From Mycolicibacterium senegalense (lineage in GTDB: Bacteria; Actinomycetota; Actinomycetes; Mycobacteriales; Mycobacteriaceae), in contig NZ_CP081000.1 of NCBI RefSeq assembly GCF_019645875.1, positions 5,020,417-5,084,416 on the forward strand: DNA of 64,000 bases, given 5' to 3'. Position 1 is the first letter of the stretch, and every line of letters starts with the position of its first letter. The translations under genes and the position numbers were made by a program. A model generated the notes under the pieces. It worked only from the letters and a program-made list of their open reading frames with translations, made no database searches and was not told the DNA's origin. Shown here piece after piece: positions 42,063 through 50,108 of this stretch.

Positions 42063-43229
42063 ATGACTGTCACACGGCTGCAGCCCTTCGCCGTCACCAT
42101 CTTCGCGGAGATGTCTGCACTGGCCGGCCGCCTGGGCGCGGTCAACCTCGGCCAGGGTTTCCCGGACGAGGACGGCCCGGCCGAGATGCTCAAAGTGGCG
42201 CAGAACGCTATCGCCGAAGGCCACAACCAGTACCCGCCCGGGCTCGGCATCCCCGAGCTGCGTCACGCCATCTCCGGGCAGCGCGAACGCCACTACGGCG
42301 TCGAGTACGACCCGGACACCGAGGTGCTGGTGACCGTCGGCGCGACCGAGGCCATCGCCGCGTCGGTCCTCGGTCTGGTTGAGCCGGGCTCGGAGGTACT
42401 GGTGATCGAACCGTTCTACGACTCGTACTCCCCGGTGATCGCCATGGCCGGATGTGAACGCGTCGCCGTGCCGCTGGTCGCAGACGGCGCCGGGTTCGGG
42501 ATCGACATCGAGGGACTGCGTCAGGCCATCACGCCCAAGACTCGTGCGTTGATCCTCAACTCCCCGCACAACCCGACGGGTTCCGTGGCCGCCGATGCCG
42601 AGTTGCGCGCCATCGCAGCGCTGGCCATCGAGCACGACCTTTTGGTGATCGCTGACGAGGTGTACGAGCAGTTGGTGTTCGGTGTCGAGCACCTACCGCT
42701 CGCCCGCTACCCCGGCATGGCCGAGCGCACCGTGACGATCTCCAGTGCGGCCAAGATGTTCAACGTCACCGGCTGGAAGATCGGTTGGGCCTGTGGCCCT
42801 GCCGATCTGATCGCCGGGGTGCGCGCCGCCAAGCAGTACCTGACCTACGTCGGCGGCAGCCCGTTCCAGCCCGCCGTGGCCCACGCGCTCAATCACGAGG
42901 ACAGCTGGGTGGCCGACCTGCGCCGGTCATTCCAGGCCAAGCGCGACCGGTTGGGCAGCGCATTGGCCGACATCGGGTTCGAGGTGCATGACAGCCGGGG
43001 CACGTACTTCCTGTGCGCCGACCCACGGCCGCTGGGCTATTCGGACAGCGCGCAGTTCTGCGCCGAGCTACCACATAGAACGGGCGTGGCCGCGATCCCG
43101 ATGTCGGCTTTCTGTGACCCGGAGGCCCCGCACGCCGACCTGTGGAATCACTTGGTGCGCTTCGCTTTCTGCAAGCGCGATGACACCATGGAGGAAGCGA
43201 TCCGCCGCCTCGAATCGCTGCGGGTCTAG
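42063..43229 (+). CDS. dapC: N-succinyldiaminopimelate aminotransferase-like PLP enzyme (DapC)
   Basis: A 388-residue fold-type I aminotransferase, orthologue of Rv0858c, which is assigned to lysine/diaminopimelate synthesis and is also similar to methionine aminotransferases. Motifs: NLGQGFPDEDGP near residue 29, NSPHNPTG (about 165) with the PLP Asp region VIADEVYEQLVF, and the Schiff-base lysine in TISSAAKMFNVTGWKIGW (about 224). The C-terminal RFAFCK contains the carboxylate-binding Arg. Start ATG 42063 aligns with Rv0858c. Convergent with the WhiB gene, overlapping it by 4 bases. Confidence 0.9.
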   Translation: MTVTRLQPFAVTIFAEMSALAGRLGAVNLGQGFPDEDGPAEMLKVAQNAIAEGHNQYPPGLGIPELRHAISGQRERHYGVEYDPDTEVLVTVGATEAIAASVLGLVEPGSEVLVIEPFYDSYSPVIAMAGCERVAVPLVADGAGFGIDIEGLRQAITPKTRALILNSPHNPTGSVAADAELRAIAALAIEHDLLVIADEVYEQLVFGVEHLPLARYPGMAERTVTISSAAKMFNVTGWKIGWACGPADLIAGVRAAKQYLTYVGGSPFQPAVAHALNHEDSWVADLRRSFQAKRDRLGSALADIGFEVHDSRGTYFLCADPRPLGYSDSAQFCAELPHRTGVAAIPMSAFCDPEAPHADLWNHLVRFAFCKRDDTMEEAIRRLESLRV

Positions 43230-43606
43230 CGTTCGTCGCTCAGTGTGATGGCGCGCTCACGGGCCGTCATCGCACCCCAGATTCCGTAGGGCTCTGGAGC
43301 GGACAGGGCGTGCGCGCGGCACTGGTCCAACACTGGGCAGGTGCGACAGATCGCCTTGGCCGCGTCCTCCCGGCGGCGCAGCGGCCGGCCCCGGGCTTCC
43401 TCCGGGAAGAACACCTCCGCCGGATGGTCCCGGCAGAGGCCGCGCTGCTGCCAACTCCACTCCTCGAGCGACGGTGGTGGCAGGTTCCGCGGGGAGCGGT
43501 AGACCGGGATCGCCGGACGGGTGGCGACGGGATTGCTTATCTCTTGTCTCACAAGGAATTCCGGCGATGACTGTCGGTCGAAAAGTGTGCGAGACAAGGT
43601 GTTCAC
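43226..43606 (-). CDS. WhiB family iron-sulphur regulator (WhiB3-like paralogue)
   Basis: A 126-residue Wbl protein. Four cluster cysteines are C58, C87, C90 and C96 (C-x28-C-x2-C-x5-C), with the following GIWG turn (108-111) and AMTARER. The sequence is closest in pattern to WhiB3 (WSWQQRGLCRDHPAEVFFPE; HALSAPEPYGIWG), but the short basic C-terminus of WhiB3 is missing and the N-terminal ~45 residues are different. Such proteins sense redox through a 4Fe-4S cluster and bind sigma-A. Start GTG 43606; GTG 43552 (VRQEISN) is a shorter option. It converges on dapC. Confidence 0.85.
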   Translation of the reverse strand: MNTLSRTLFDRQSSPEFLVRQEISNPVATRPAIPVYRSPRNLPPPSLEEWSWQQRGLCRDHPAEVFFPEEARGRPLRRREDAAKAICRTCPVLDQCRAHALSAPEPYGIWGAMTARERAITLSDER

Positions 43607-43849
43607 CCCTTTGCGGAAAGTGGCGTTGGGCCTGCCATGCTGCCAGCCCGCCGGGCGGCGGCAGGGTTGTCACCTTGTAAGGAATCGACCGCAGATCACG
43701 ACACTTTGCTGCTCGATTCCGGCACGCCGCGGCCGATGGAGTGGTATGCGCTGCCGCCGGTCGGAGACGTCCCCGAATCGAGTAGTCGGATACTCGCGCG
43801 CAAGCCCCATTGATTTGCCACCATCGTAAAGACACTGGTGGGAGGGCCG

Positions 43850-44176
43850 ATGGACGTCAGATCGACGGTGGGACGCACGGCAGGGATCGTGGCGCTCGCG
43901 TTAGCGGTAGGACTGGCGGCGGCCTGTAGCGGACAACAGGACCACACCGACCCGACGACGACGCACACCCCGACGACCGGGACGGTTCCGCTGCCGTCGA
44001 CAACCACCACGACTACGACCACCGCGTACTCGGACCCGACGACGACCTCGGGTGTCGGGTTCACGCACCCGACGACCACACCGGCGACGACGACAACGGT
44101 CGCGCCCACGACGACGACCACCACCCCCACGACCACCACCACGACCCCGTCCGTGCCGGCGACACCGCCATCGTGA
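43850..44176 (+). CDS. Thr/Pro-rich lipoprotein-like exported protein
   Basis: A 108-residue protein with an N-terminal signal (GIVALALAVGLAAACSGQ): a Cys at about residue 26 in a lipobox-like AAAC, followed by a ~75-residue tail made almost entirely of Thr, Pro and Val. Such tails often carry O-mannosylation in mycobacteria (inference). ATG 43850 has GGGAGG (43839-43844). Its stop overlaps the next gene (GTGA), so the two are translated together and probably work together at the envelope. Confidence 0.65.
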   Translation: MDVRSTVGRTAGIVALALAVGLAAACSGQQDHTDPTTTHTPTTGTVPLPSTTTTTTTTAYSDPTTTSGVGFTHPTTTPATTTTVAPTTTTTTPTTTTTTPSVPATPPS

Positions 44177-45687
44177 GCGACGAGACGAAGTCGCTCACCC
44201 AATCGGCTGAACGGTGGCTGAGCCTGGCGGCCTTGGTCGTGGCCCCGACATCACTGATCACCGGGTTGTGCTACTTCTACGGCCTACTGTTCATCCACGA
44301 CCGACTGCACTACTTCGGTGTCGATCCGTCGACGCTGGGATACACGTCGGCGGACTACGCCGTCACCACCATCAGGGTGTTCTTCTTCGCCGTATTTCGC
44401 GTACTCATCGTGATGGCATTGCTCGTCGTGCTGACTGTGGGCGTTCGGCGTTGGGCCGCCTCAGCACGTCGAATTCCCTTGCTACGCAGCATCGCATGGC
44501 TGGCGACGGCCACAGGCGCGGCCGGGTTGATCGTCGCCGCGGTCTGGCTGACGTCCGAGTACAGCATGATCAACTGGGTCATCAAAGGTGCTCCGCCGAT
44601 CTATATGGCAGGGCTGATCGTGGCGGGCATCGCGCTGCTCGTCGCAGGCTATTCGGTACTGGCCCTCACCGGTGGCGCCGGCAGCCTCGGCAGGCTGCCG
44701 AAGATCGCCGAACGAACGATGCTGGTGCTCGCGGTGATAACCACGGTGGGAGCCTTGTTCTGGGTGACGAAGATCTACGCGTCCGATCAGGGCAAGCAAG
44801 ACGGGGCCTTCGCCGCGGGCAGACTGTGGGCCGCCGACGGTGAATTCACCGCAGTGCAACTCGACACCCCTGAGGTGCTGGGCATTCCGGCCTCGCTGGT
44901 CAAGAAGTCGACGCTGCCCGCAGAGGGCCCGCCGGCCGCGCCGGTCTATCGGTACCAATGCCTGCGCGTCCTGGAGGCGCACGGCGGTCGTTATGTGCTG
45001 GTACCGGCCCGGTGGTCGCGCGAGAACGGCTACGCCATCACCGTGACACCCGATGCGTCGCACCGCATCACCGGCGTGGTGAACTCGACGCCGGTGGCGA
45101 AAGGCGGCACCGTCGACCCGTACTGGCAATGCCCTGAGGTGGTGCGGGTCTTCCAGGCGCCTGATCTCGAAGCCGTCATGCTCAGCCCCGAGACCACCCA
45201 GACACTGGTGGAAGCAACGCACCTCAGCGTGAGCGGACCCGACACGATCACGCCTGCCCGCGACAACACCGCGCCCCCCAACGAGTGTGTCCTCGAAGAT
45301 TTCGCGGAAAAGACACCGAGCGCCCGGGAACGGGAGTTCACCGGCGACGGCGCGTGGATACGCGAACGCGCGATGATCTTCCACAGCCCTACTCAGGCAG
45401 AGGAGTTCATGGCCGGCTCCATGGACCGCTGGAACGCTTGTGCGGGAACGACTGCCCCGGTGCACCGTCGCGGCGAGGCACAACCCCGCACCTTCGGAAC
45501 CCTGGGAGTCCAGGAGAACATCCTGTCCGTGCCTGATTCGGCGCCGGCGAGCAGGGTTGCGGATTGCACGCAAGCGTTGACGGCCAAGTCCAACATCGTC
45601 ATCGCGGTCGACGTCTGCGGCACCAAGGATCCCTCGCGCGCAGTCGCCGTGGCCTACGCCATGCGAAACCGGATACCCACTGATTAG
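44173..45687 (+). CDS. Multi-TM protein with C-terminal PknH-like extracellular sensor domain
   Basis: A 504-residue protein. The N-terminal ~220 residues have about five transmembrane helices (WLSLAALVVAPTSLITGLCY; VFFFAVFRVLIVMALLVVL; SIAWLATATGAAGLIVAAVW; IYMAGLIVAGIALLVAGYSV; TMLVLAVITTVGALFWV). The C-terminal ~190 residues match the PknH-type sensor domain, including CVLEDFAEKTPSA, RAMIFHSPTQAEEFMAGSMD, W-N-A-C, and VADCTQALTAKSNIVIAVDV followed by C, giving paired cysteines for disulfides. No kinase is attached, which is unusual. It is coupled to the Thr-rich lipoprotein and may signal or bind a ligand outside the membrane. Confidence 0.75.
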   Translation: MSDETKSLTQSAERWLSLAALVVAPTSLITGLCYFYGLLFIHDRLHYFGVDPSTLGYTSADYAVTTIRVFFFAVFRVLIVMALLVVLTVGVRRWAASARRIPLLRSIAWLATATGAAGLIVAAVWLTSEYSMINWVIKGAPPIYMAGLIVAGIALLVAGYSVLALTGGAGSLGRLPKIAERTMLVLAVITTVGALFWVTKIYASDQGKQDGAFAAGRLWAADGEFTAVQLDTPEVLGIPASLVKKSTLPAEGPPAAPVYRYQCLRVLEAHGGRYVLVPARWSRENGYAITVTPDASHRITGVVNSTPVAKGGTVDPYWQCPEVVRVFQAPDLEAVMLSPETTQTLVEATHLSVSGPDTITPARDNTAPPNECVLEDFAEKTPSAREREFTGDGAWIRERAMIFHSPTQAEEFMAGSMDRWNACAGTTAPVHRRGEAQPRTFGTLGVQENILSVPDSAPASRVADCTQALTAKSNIVIAVDVCGTKDPSRAVAVAYAMRNRIPTD

Positions 45688-46601
45688 GGCAGCGTGGCCG
45701 CCACCGCCCACAGCGCCGCCAGATCCTCCGGATCCGTGCGGATCGGACTGAGTGCTACGTCCGTCGCACCGGCGTCGAGATACCGCTGCAGCTGCGCGCG
45801 CACCTGCTCCGGTGACCCGACCGCTGCCAGCTCGGCGACACTGGAAACCTGTTCGCGGGCAATGACTTTCTGATACGACGGGATCGTCGCATAGAACGCG
45901 AGCCGTTCCGCGGCGGCGGCCCGAGCCGCATCGGCGTCAGAGTCGACGAGCGCAGGCACCATGGCCACCACGCGCGGTTGCGGCCGGCCGGCCGCAGCGG
46001 CCGCGGCCGTGATCGTCGGCACGATGAACTCCCCCACCGTGCGCGGCCCGGCCAGGTACGGCAGCGTCCCGTCGGCCAATTCACCGGTCACCCGAAGCGC
46101 TTTCGGCCCCATGGCCGCGACATACACCGGGACCGGAGTGCCGCCGGGGACGTGGACCGGCCACTCGGGGTTCGCGGTGAACTCGCTGCCGTGAAAGTCG
46201 ACCGCACCCTCGTCGAGGATCGCCCGCAGCACCTGCAGGTGTTCGCGCAACCGGCCTACCGGGTTGCGCCACACCGTGCCGAATGCGCGCTGCTCGGGTG
46301 CATGCGAGCCGAGGCCGAGGCCCAACGTGAAGTTGCCGTGCGTGCCGGCCTGGGCAGTCTGCGCTGCGGACGCCACCACCAGGGGGTGACGCGGATTAAG
46401 TGGCACCACCGAGGTGCCGACACCTAGGCCGGGCACTGCGGATCCGATCAACGCCGCCAAGGTGATGGCGTCGACGTCGAATTGCTGGGCCACCCAGATC
46501 TGGCGGACCCCAGCGGCATAGGCGGTGCGGGCCTGCGAGATGGCGGCATCCACCACGTTGGGGGCGGACGGGTTGAGGGCGAGGATGACTCCGGTCGGCA
46601 T
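45684..46601 (-). CDS. LLM-class F420-dependent oxidoreductase
   Basis: A 305-residue luciferase-like monooxygenase-fold protein of the F420 group: TGVILALNPSAPNVVDAAIS, AAGVRQIWVAQQFDVDAITL, GVGTSVVPLNPRHPLVVASA (about 61-80) and LGLGLGSHAPEQRAFG. The catalytic substrate is unknown. ATG 46601 is the only strong start. It ends with a 4-base overlap on the convergent multi-TM gene and begins 67 bases from the SRPBCC gene on the same strand. Confidence 0.83.
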   Translation of the reverse strand: MPTGVILALNPSAPNVVDAAISQARTAYAAGVRQIWVAQQFDVDAITLAALIGSAVPGLGVGTSVVPLNPRHPLVVASAAQTAQAGTHGNFTLGLGLGSHAPEQRAFGTVWRNPVGRLREHLQVLRAILDEGAVDFHGSEFTANPEWPVHVPGGTPVPVYVAAMGPKALRVTGELADGTLPYLAGPRTVGEFIVPTITAAAAAAGRPQPRVVAMVPALVDSDADAARAAAAERLAFYATIPSYQKVIAREQVSSVAELAAVGSPEQVRAQLQRYLDAGATDVALSPIRTDPEDLAALWAVAATLP

Positions 46602-46668
46602 ACCGACACCAACCGCGACAGCAGTCGTGCCATTCCGTTTCGATCACGGTGCGCGATATCCGAGACGC

Positions 46669-47112
46669 TCACCGGTGTCGCGTTTTACTCATCACGCGCT
46701 GGCGCAACCGCTCGATGGCGACGTCGAGAACGACTGTCTTGGCGCGGTTGATGAGGAACTCCGGGATCGGCATCGCGAGGTCGACGATGACGTCGAACCG
46801 CACCCGCGTCCTGTCCACCTCGGGTGTCAGATTGTATTCGATGTGCTGCCCGCGCTGCTGCAGGTTGGGCTGGGCGTCCCAGACCATCCAGTAATCGCCC
46901 CAGTGGAATTCGAGAATTTCCTTGTCCGTGATCCCGAGCAGACGCATCGTCGCCTTGACGTGATGGGGCTTGCCGTCGGGATAGCGGTCGATGATCTTGA
47001 CGCGCCGGTGCAACGCCGACCACGACGGGAGCGCGTCGACATCGGCGAGCACCTCCATGATCGCCTCCGGTGAGGCGTCGAAAACCGCCTCACGTGATGC
47101 CTGCACGGCCAC
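46669..47112 (-). CDS. SRPBCC (START-like) protein, Rv0856/Rv0857-like
   Basis: A 147-residue helix-grip protein: EAVFDASPEAIMEVLADVDA, LPSWSALHRRVKIIDRYPDG, EFHWGDYWMVWDAQPNL and a long C-terminal helix, RAKTVVLDVAIERLRQRV. It is a paralogue of the protein at 51935-52375, sharing the same plan and length. Mycobacteria carry a small family of these beside kdc/far. The ligand is unknown. Confidence 0.8.
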   Translation of the reverse strand: MAVQASREAVFDASPEAIMEVLADVDALPSWSALHRRVKIIDRYPDGKPHHVKATMRLLGITDKEILEFHWGDYWMVWDAQPNLQQRGQHIEYNLTPEVDRTRVRFDVIVDLAMPIPEFLINRAKTVVLDVAIERLRQRVMSKTRHR

Positions 47113-47176
47113 GGCCCAAATCTAGCGAAGTCCGGCGCCCGATGTTGCGATTCGCTGGATTGCCGCGCGGCACGGA

Positions 47177-48052
47177 TCAGTTGGGTTGCCGCGCAACGAT
47201 CACGGGTACCGGGGACGATTGCACCACAGCGGAACTGACCGAACCCAGTAGCAATCCAGCGAACCCACCACGTCCACGATTGCCGACCACCACCAGCTGT
47301 GCGGTTTCGGCCTGGGCCAGCAGCTGCCGGGCCGGCTTGTCGGGCATGACCACGCGCCGCACCACCACGTCGGGATACCGCTCGCACCAACCGGCCAACT
47401 GCTCGGAAAGTGCGCGCTCGGCTTCGGCGCTCAGGTCTTCCCACTTCACGTCCGGGAATTCGAAGTTCAGGTCGGTCCAGGTGTGCACCACCACGAGCTC
47501 CACACCACGGCGCGATGCCTCGTCGAAGGCGAGCTCGGCGGCGAATGCCGAGGCGGGCGATCCGTCCACGCCGACCACCACCGGCCCGTTCGGCGGTTCG
47601 GTTTCGGGGATCACCGCCACCGCACCGTGCGCATGAGCCGCCAGGCTCGAGCTCACCGATCCGAGCAGCCGACGACTCCACTTGCTCAGACCGCGCGAAC
47701 CGACCACCACCAGATCGGCGTTCCGCGAGTAGTCGATCAGGGTGGCCACCGCGTGCCCGGGTACCGCTTTGGCAATGATCCGCGGTTCCTGCTGGCCGGC
47801 GATGGCCTTGACCGCCACCCCGCGCGCGGCATCGAGAATTTCCCGACCACGCTGATCCTGATAGTCCCAATAGTCCTGGGGCAGTGCGACATCCAACCAG
47901 ACCGGTGATGCGGCGCCCGGCAACGCGTATACCAGCGTGAGCCCGACACCCCGCAACACGGCGGCATGAGCCGCCCACGCCACCGCGGCATCCGACGACG
48001 GCGACCCGTCAACGCCGACCACGATGCCGTGCCGGACGTCATGTTCACTCAT
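47177..48052 (-). CDS. Universal stress protein, tandem USP domains
   Basis: A 291-residue protein with two USP domains. Each has an ATP-binding pattern: first domain VVGVDGSPSSDAAVAWAAHA and VVGSRGLSKWSRRLLGSVSS, second domain VVGVDGSPASAFAAELAFDE and VVGNRGRGGFAGLLLGSVSS; the G-x2-G-x9-G(S/T) loop is present in both. Mycobacterial tandem USPs bind ATP or cAMP and are often induced by hypoxia (DosR). The start ATG 48052 overlaps the stop of the next USP gene by 8 bases, so the two USPs form one operon. Confidence 0.9.
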   Translation of the reverse strand: MSEHDVRHGIVVGVDGSPSSDAAVAWAAHAAVLRGVGLTLVYALPGAASPVWLDVALPQDYWDYQDQRGREILDAARGVAVKAIAGQQEPRIIAKAVPGHAVATLIDYSRNADLVVVGSRGLSKWSRRLLGSVSSSLAAHAHGAVAVIPETEPPNGPVVVGVDGSPASAFAAELAFDEASRRGVELVVVHTWTDLNFEFPDVKWEDLSAEAERALSEQLAGWCERYPDVVVRRVVMPDKPARQLLAQAETAQLVVVGNRGRGGFAGLLLGSVSSAVVQSSPVPVIVARQPN

Positions 48053-48950
48053 GTGAATCTCCTTCTCGCGCAGCCCGGCAGATCATCACCGGCACCGGGC
48101 TGTGGTGCAGCAGGTTGAGGCTGGTCGAACCCAGCAGTACCCCGGCCAGCGCGTTGCGACCCCGGGACCCGACCACCACGAGTCCCGCGTCGGTGACATG
48201 TTTCAGTAGCGCTTTCCCGGGCGAGTCGGGCTCGATGAAACATTTGGCGTCGACATCCGGGTGTCGTTTGTTGTGGACGTCGACGGTCTCGGTGAGGTCG
48301 GCCAATTCGGCGGATTCCACGCCATCCCAGTCGATCAGCAGCGGGATGGTGACGCCGGTTTCGGCCGGTGCTGCCAAGGACAACGAGCGCACGGCGTTGA
48401 CGCCGAGCCCGAACCGGTCGGCGAATTCGAACCCGAGTTCCAGGGCGGCCTGCGCGGCGGGGCTGTCATCCACCCCGACGACGACACTGCCCTCACCCGG
48501 CGCCACGTTGTCTCCGCGGAAGGCGACCACCGGGCACGCCGCCCTGGTGGCCACCGACAGTGCTGTCGAGCCGAGCAGTAGCGCCGCGGCCGGAGTCACC
48601 TTCTTCCCGCCGAGGACCACCAGTCGCGCATCGGCACTGGCGTCGATCAACACCTGGTCGGCCGGTTCGTTGAACGAGACCGTGGACACCGAGAGCTCGG
48701 GCCAGTCGGCACGCACGGCCTCGTCGGCGGCCTTGAGGAACGCCTCGGCCATGTCGCGCTGATAGGACATCATCGCCGCGGTGAACGCGGCGGCGGTCTG
48801 GGTCAGATTGCGGCCGATCGACGGCAACGCGTGCACGATGCGCAGCGGTGCGCCGAACCGCTGCGCGACCGCGCCGGCCCACCGGGCCGCGTCCAGTGCG
48901 CCGTCGCTGCCGTCGATTCCGACCACTACGGGTGCGTTCGAAGGAGTCAC
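48045..48950 (-). CDS. Universal stress protein, tandem USP domains (upstream gene of the pair)
   Basis: A 301-residue protein with two USP domains: VVGIDGSDGALDAARWAGAV then LVVLGGKKVTPAAALLLGST, and VVGVDDSPAAQAALELGFEF then LVVVGSRGRNALAGVLLGST. The first domain's Gly loop is altered (GGKKVTPAAALLLGS), so only the second has the full ATP loop. GTG 48950 is taken as start because the USP strand (VVVGIDGSD) follows within seven residues; upstream codons are not USP-like. It leads the two-gene USP operon and is 58 bases from far. Confidence 0.85.
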   Translation of the reverse strand: MTPSNAPVVVGIDGSDGALDAARWAGAVAQRFGAPLRIVHALPSIGRNLTQTAAAFTAAMMSYQRDMAEAFLKAADEAVRADWPELSVSTVSFNEPADQVLIDASADARLVVLGGKKVTPAAALLLGSTALSVATRAACPVVAFRGDNVAPGEGSVVVGVDDSPAAQAALELGFEFADRFGLGVNAVRSLSLAAPAETGVTIPLLIDWDGVESAELADLTETVDVHNKRHPDVDAKCFIEPDSPGKALLKHVTDAGLVVVGSRGRNALAGVLLGSTSLNLLHHSPVPVMICRAAREGDSHE

Positions 48951-49008
48951 ACCTTCATGGTGGCGGCTGCGCGTCGCGATGGCCAGGGACCAAAGGCCTC
49001 GGGTCGTG

Positions 49009-50091
49009 TCAGGTCCAACCGACGTCGGCGATATCGGTGCTCGTCTGCGGGGGCCGCCCGGGCTCGCCCGACGGGGTTCGGGAGAACCGCGGGGCCGGAG
49101 CCGCCTGCGCGACCCCGTCGACGGTGACCAGGGTCGACCGGTCCAGCAGATGCTCACTCTCGGCGGCCTCACCCCAGGTGAGCACCGGTGTCACGCAGGC
49201 GTCGGTGCCGGCGAAGATCGCAGTCCACTCGTCGCGGGTCTTGGTGGCGAACCGCTCGGTGAAGATGGCCCGCATCTCGTCATACCGGGCCAGCTCGAAC
49301 TGGCCGGGGATCTCGGCAGCATCCAGGCCGAGACCGGCGACCAGCTGGGCGAAGAACTGCGGCTCGATCGACCCGACCGCCATATAGCCGCCGTCGGAGG
49401 TCTCATACGTCCGGTAATAGGGAGCACCGCCGTCGAGCAGGAACGACTCGCGTTCGTCGCGCAGCGATCCGGTGGCCCGCATGGTCCACATCATCTGCGA
49501 CAGCATGCTGACCCCGTCGACCATCGCCGCGTCGATCACCTGGCCCTTACCGGATTTCTCGCGCTCGTACAGTGCGGTGACGATGCCGATCACGACGAGC
49601 ATCGACCCACCGCCGAAATCGGCGACGAGGTTGAGCGGGGCCACCGGTGGGCGGTCCCGGTAACCGATCGCCGAGAGGGCACCTGTCTGCGACAGATAGT
49701 TGATGTCGTGGCCGGCGGTAGTGGCCAACGGCCCGTCCTGGCCCCAGCCGGTGATGCGGGCGAAGACCAGCCGCGGGTTGACGGCCTCACATTCGGTCGG
49801 GCCGATGCCGAGACGCTCACAGGTACCGGGCCGGAAACAGTCCAACAGCACATCGGCTTTGGCGACCAGCTCCAGCAGCTTGCCCGGTTCGCTCTTCACA
49901 TCGAGGTCGACGATGCGCTTACCCCGGTGCAACAGGTCGACGTTCTCAGCGGGCATGGTCAGGCCACCCGGCCGACGCACGCGCACCACGTCGGCGCCCA
50001 GGTCCGACAGCATCATCGCGGCGTGTGGCCCGGGGCCGATGCCGCCGAGTTCGATAACTCGCACTCCGGCGAGCGGTCCGGTGTTGGTCAT
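49009..50091 (-). CDS. far: CaiB/BaiF family CoA-transferase / fatty-acyl-CoA racemase (Far-like)
   Basis: A 360-residue type III CoA-transferase fold protein of the alpha-methylacyl-CoA racemase (Mcr) group. Motifs: LAGVRVIELGGIGPGPHAAM (about 6-25), LLHRGKRIVDLDVKSEPGK (about 53), RPGTCERLGIGP, ITGWGQDGPLATTAGHDINY (about 113-132), with the catalytic His (about 128) and Asp (about 156, VADFGGGS) expected for racemases. The symbol rests on correspondence with Rv0855. ATG 50091 is chosen; GTG 50100 adds 3 residues. Divergent from kdc with only 17 bases between starts. Confidence 0.82.
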   Translation of the reverse strand: MTNTGPLAGVRVIELGGIGPGPHAAMMLSDLGADVVRVRRPGGLTMPAENVDLLHRGKRIVDLDVKSEPGKLLELVAKADVLLDCFRPGTCERLGIGPTECEAVNPRLVFARITGWGQDGPLATTAGHDINYLSQTGALSAIGYRDRPPVAPLNLVADFGGGSMLVVIGIVTALYEREKSGKGQVIDAAMVDGVSMLSQMMWTMRATGSLRDERESFLLDGGAPYYRTYETSDGGYMAVGSIEPQFFAQLVAGLGLDAAEIPGQFELARYDEMRAIFTERFATKTRDEWTAIFAGTDACVTPVLTWGEAAESEHLLDRSTLVTVDGVAQAAPAPRFSRTPSGEPGRPPQTSTDIADVGWT

Positions 50092-50108
50092 GCGAGGCAC
50101 ACTAAGGG

